From positions 1 through 6,582 of the forward strand of contig CATZVV010000106.1 in NCBI GenBank assembly GCA_958425285.1: DNA of 6,582 bases, in the 5' to 3' direction. Numbering within the stretch: position 1 is the first letter of the stretch; every line of letters begins with the position of its first letter. Positions 6,301 through 6,582 of the stretch are shown one piece after another. The DNA is from an uncultured Lachnoclostridium sp. (GTDB taxonomy: Bacteria; Bacillota; Clostridia; Lachnospirales; Lachnospiraceae). Position numbers and translations under genes: made by a program. A model generated the notes under the pieces. That model saw only the letters and a program-made list of their open reading frames with translations. It was not told the origin of the DNA and searched no databases.

Positions 6301-6582
6301 AAATTGATTTTACTGCAAATTATACCACTCTTTCAGAAAATGCAGAAGCTGTCAAATGGAATATAGTGGATGCAACGAGCGGCCAGCAAATAGAGGGTAT
6401 ATCAGTTTCTGAGGATGGAAGCTTTGTGGTGCCTGAAAATGCCAAAGGAAAAATGTTGAAGGTGTATGCAGTTTCTGCCGATAATTCGACCCATTCGAAT
6501 GAACTTGTTTTGGTTGTTTCAGCAGGAAATTCTGATGGAACGGAACCATTTATGGCTTATGCAGGACTATCTTATGGAGATG
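3330..6582 (+). CDS. Secreted GH95-family glycosidase (alpha-L-fucosidase/alpha-L-galactosidase family), 3'-truncated
   Basis: The frame is open for 1084 codons from ATG 3330 to the window edge without a stop. GGAGG at 3320-3324, 5 bases upstream, sets the start. Residues 1-37 form a signal peptide, likely cut after AQA. The N-terminal beta-sandwich (about 38-300) keeps 'YQP' at 159-161. GH95 catalytic positions are present: the Asn pair N485/N487 in 'NTNLQIS', general acid E674 in 'YSPENS', 'RHVSHAYPAWPG' from 758, and D852 in 'YCTDSAFG', which aligns with the Asp of the usual FQIDGNFG motif. In the Bifidobacterium enzyme AfcA the acid is a Glu, and the base is an Asp activated by two Asn. 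The C-terminal strand 'GSITGLRARC' follows, and the GH95 part ends near 970. Residues 972-1068 look Ig-like, and more sequence lies past the edge. GH95 inverting enzymes remove alpha-1,2-L-fucose or alpha-L-galactose. It is co-transcribed with the preceding gene. Divergence from classical motifs leaves the substrate open. Confidence 0.88.
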   Translation, partial: MKRIINLKRGMAVLMVASLITAPFVPLSDIQAPVAQAETQTWKYGLNGALGFNENTYSTIEKSTTENSWREGSVTANGEIAFIESCDPDEDVFIFNNTKIVTDGTDFYETPDISSILDDQRKGAVIRLSNSDFPWISAVNKYASEKYGTGWGLTWPRPYQPASQYRIKNNSFTEENKENYNRYTNYETGEVGVQWKDSDGNEWDRRSFASRSDDIIVTYIEAPDNEDLDITLSIDHMVEMRNQGTVNPRPDSDYIVTEDDKGYTFGMVGKYPHQLRKGSKNREETLFANGGWGSATRIITDGNVDYQADLRTITNVNGFGSGTITDAKDPKLTITGTKSVMLITKVDRQDDGCENVDDVKELLYDRLISDIDGVVAKYNVKNTNDSYKKLLDPHVKIHGGMFDNVRIDLCETEDEKEDRNLTNTELIARQNSDKSEINKAFLERIYNNGRFGLICASGYHTTRLSAIWTGTWKPDWSGDFTLDANTNLQISGMNTGNMEGASEGYINFIVRMVADWETDAKNIYGMTNAIKAPPRVDGTGQAGSFHFLDGYPHIYVNGITDWLILPMFEYWQCYGDREIEVGKDIDLERNQQVLDWSDEDVERIRSTGKMKLVEDILYPMLDKTMNFWLQYVDERYYTDGDGEIHMDDGTTLSEAIAAGDTDAKYLYSPGYSPENSPAENDDNSVYALTYNTTMDISASHDTLFMAREILDVVKPSDAQEKLNKWKDFESKIPEYLYADTGELKEWATENLGEKHRHRHVSHAYPAWPGYETQTNEALREGVLKAMTYRSQAYNGQEAPESHGPTHKALVAARLKDSESLDSVLRYLMTNNYQYSSMMTSHNSNHSSTYCTDSAFGIMGAVNESFLYSNTGKIEILPTLLDTLGSGSITGLRARCNAEANRISWNMEENKASVTVTSNKEDNKIALSCGSAWSEAKINGVKQAVKIDEQDKAYVALDLNKNEAVTVEFTLGDRIHISTSTDTQKRVSVGDKIDFTANYTTLSENAEAVKWNIVDATSGQQIEGISVSEDGSFVVPENAKGKMLKVYAVSADNSTHSNELVLVVSAGNSDGTEPFMAYAGLSYGD
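6243..6533 (+). other. Ig-like accessory domain after the GH95 module
   Basis: Residues about 972-1068 of the GH95 protein follow the end of the catalytic region ('AVTVEFTLGD'). They contain an alternating-strand pattern with a Trp core strand ('EAVKWNIVD'), 'ISVSEDGSFVVPENAKGK', 'LKVYAVSADNSTHSNELVLVV', and then a Gly/Ser-rich linker. This resembles the bacterial Ig-like domains used as spacers in large secreted clostridial glycosidases. The following residues (PFMAYAGLSYGD) begin another segment that the window cuts off. Confidence 0.55.

Noticed and set aside
4247..6549. Several minus-strand ORFs of 65-90 codons opposite the GH95 gene
   Set aside because: They are short, lack ribosome binding sites and domains, and are explained by the codon pattern of the sense gene.

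Overview
The window looks like chromosomal DNA from a low-to-moderate G+C Gram-positive anaerobe, most likely a gut-type Clostridia/Lachnospiraceae member. The evidence is the AT-rich sequence, strong GGAGG ribosome binding sites, a sigma-A-type promoter with a perfect extended -10, Sec signal peptides, and secreted carbohydrate-active proteins carrying lysine-saturated fibronectin-III-like tails. The taxonomic placement is an inference from style, not from a marker gene.

Layout, all on the plus strand. (1) At 1-696 is the 3' end of a secreted carbohydrate-active protein: most of a CBM6 carbohydrate-binding module, a Pro/Thr/Ser linker and a lysine-rich Fn3-like C-terminal domain. Its catalytic part, if any, lies upstream of the window. 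A terminator-like hairpin follows (716-757). (2) At 790-2415 is a complete GH43 glycosidase without a signal peptide, so probably cytoplasmic, with a propeller-like N-terminal segment and a bacterial Ig-like domain before the catalytic five-bladed propeller. (3) The 143-base gap 2416-2558 holds an AT-rich stretch, a promoter (2453-2481), a CcpA/LacI-type operator-like site at the predicted start of transcription, and a strong RBS. (4) At 2559-3305 is a small secreted protein: signal peptide, Ig-like domain, and a lysine-rich Fn3-like tail of the same kind as in gene 1. (5) At 3330-6582 and beyond is a large secreted GH95-family glycosidase (alpha-L-fucosidase/alpha-L-galactosidase family), only 24 bases behind gene 4 and open to the right edge, with at least one extra Ig-like domain after the catalytic module.

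Taken together this is a piece of a glycan-utilisation locus. The CBM6 protein, the small Fn3-like protein and the GH95 enzyme would work outside the cell. The first two carry strongly cationic tails that could hold them on the anionic cell wall. The GH43 would trim imported oligosaccharides inside. The pairing of GH43 with GH95 is compatible with a fucosylated, arabinose- or galactose-containing glycan such as arabinogalactan, xyloglucan or another pectic or host glycan; the substrate cannot be fixed from this window. No transporter, regulator, RNA gene, mobile element or CRISPR array is visible. The most interesting points are the shared cationic Fn3-like modules, the divergent GH95 that keeps its catalytic residues, and an A9 run exactly at the boundary between linker and cationic tail in gene 1.
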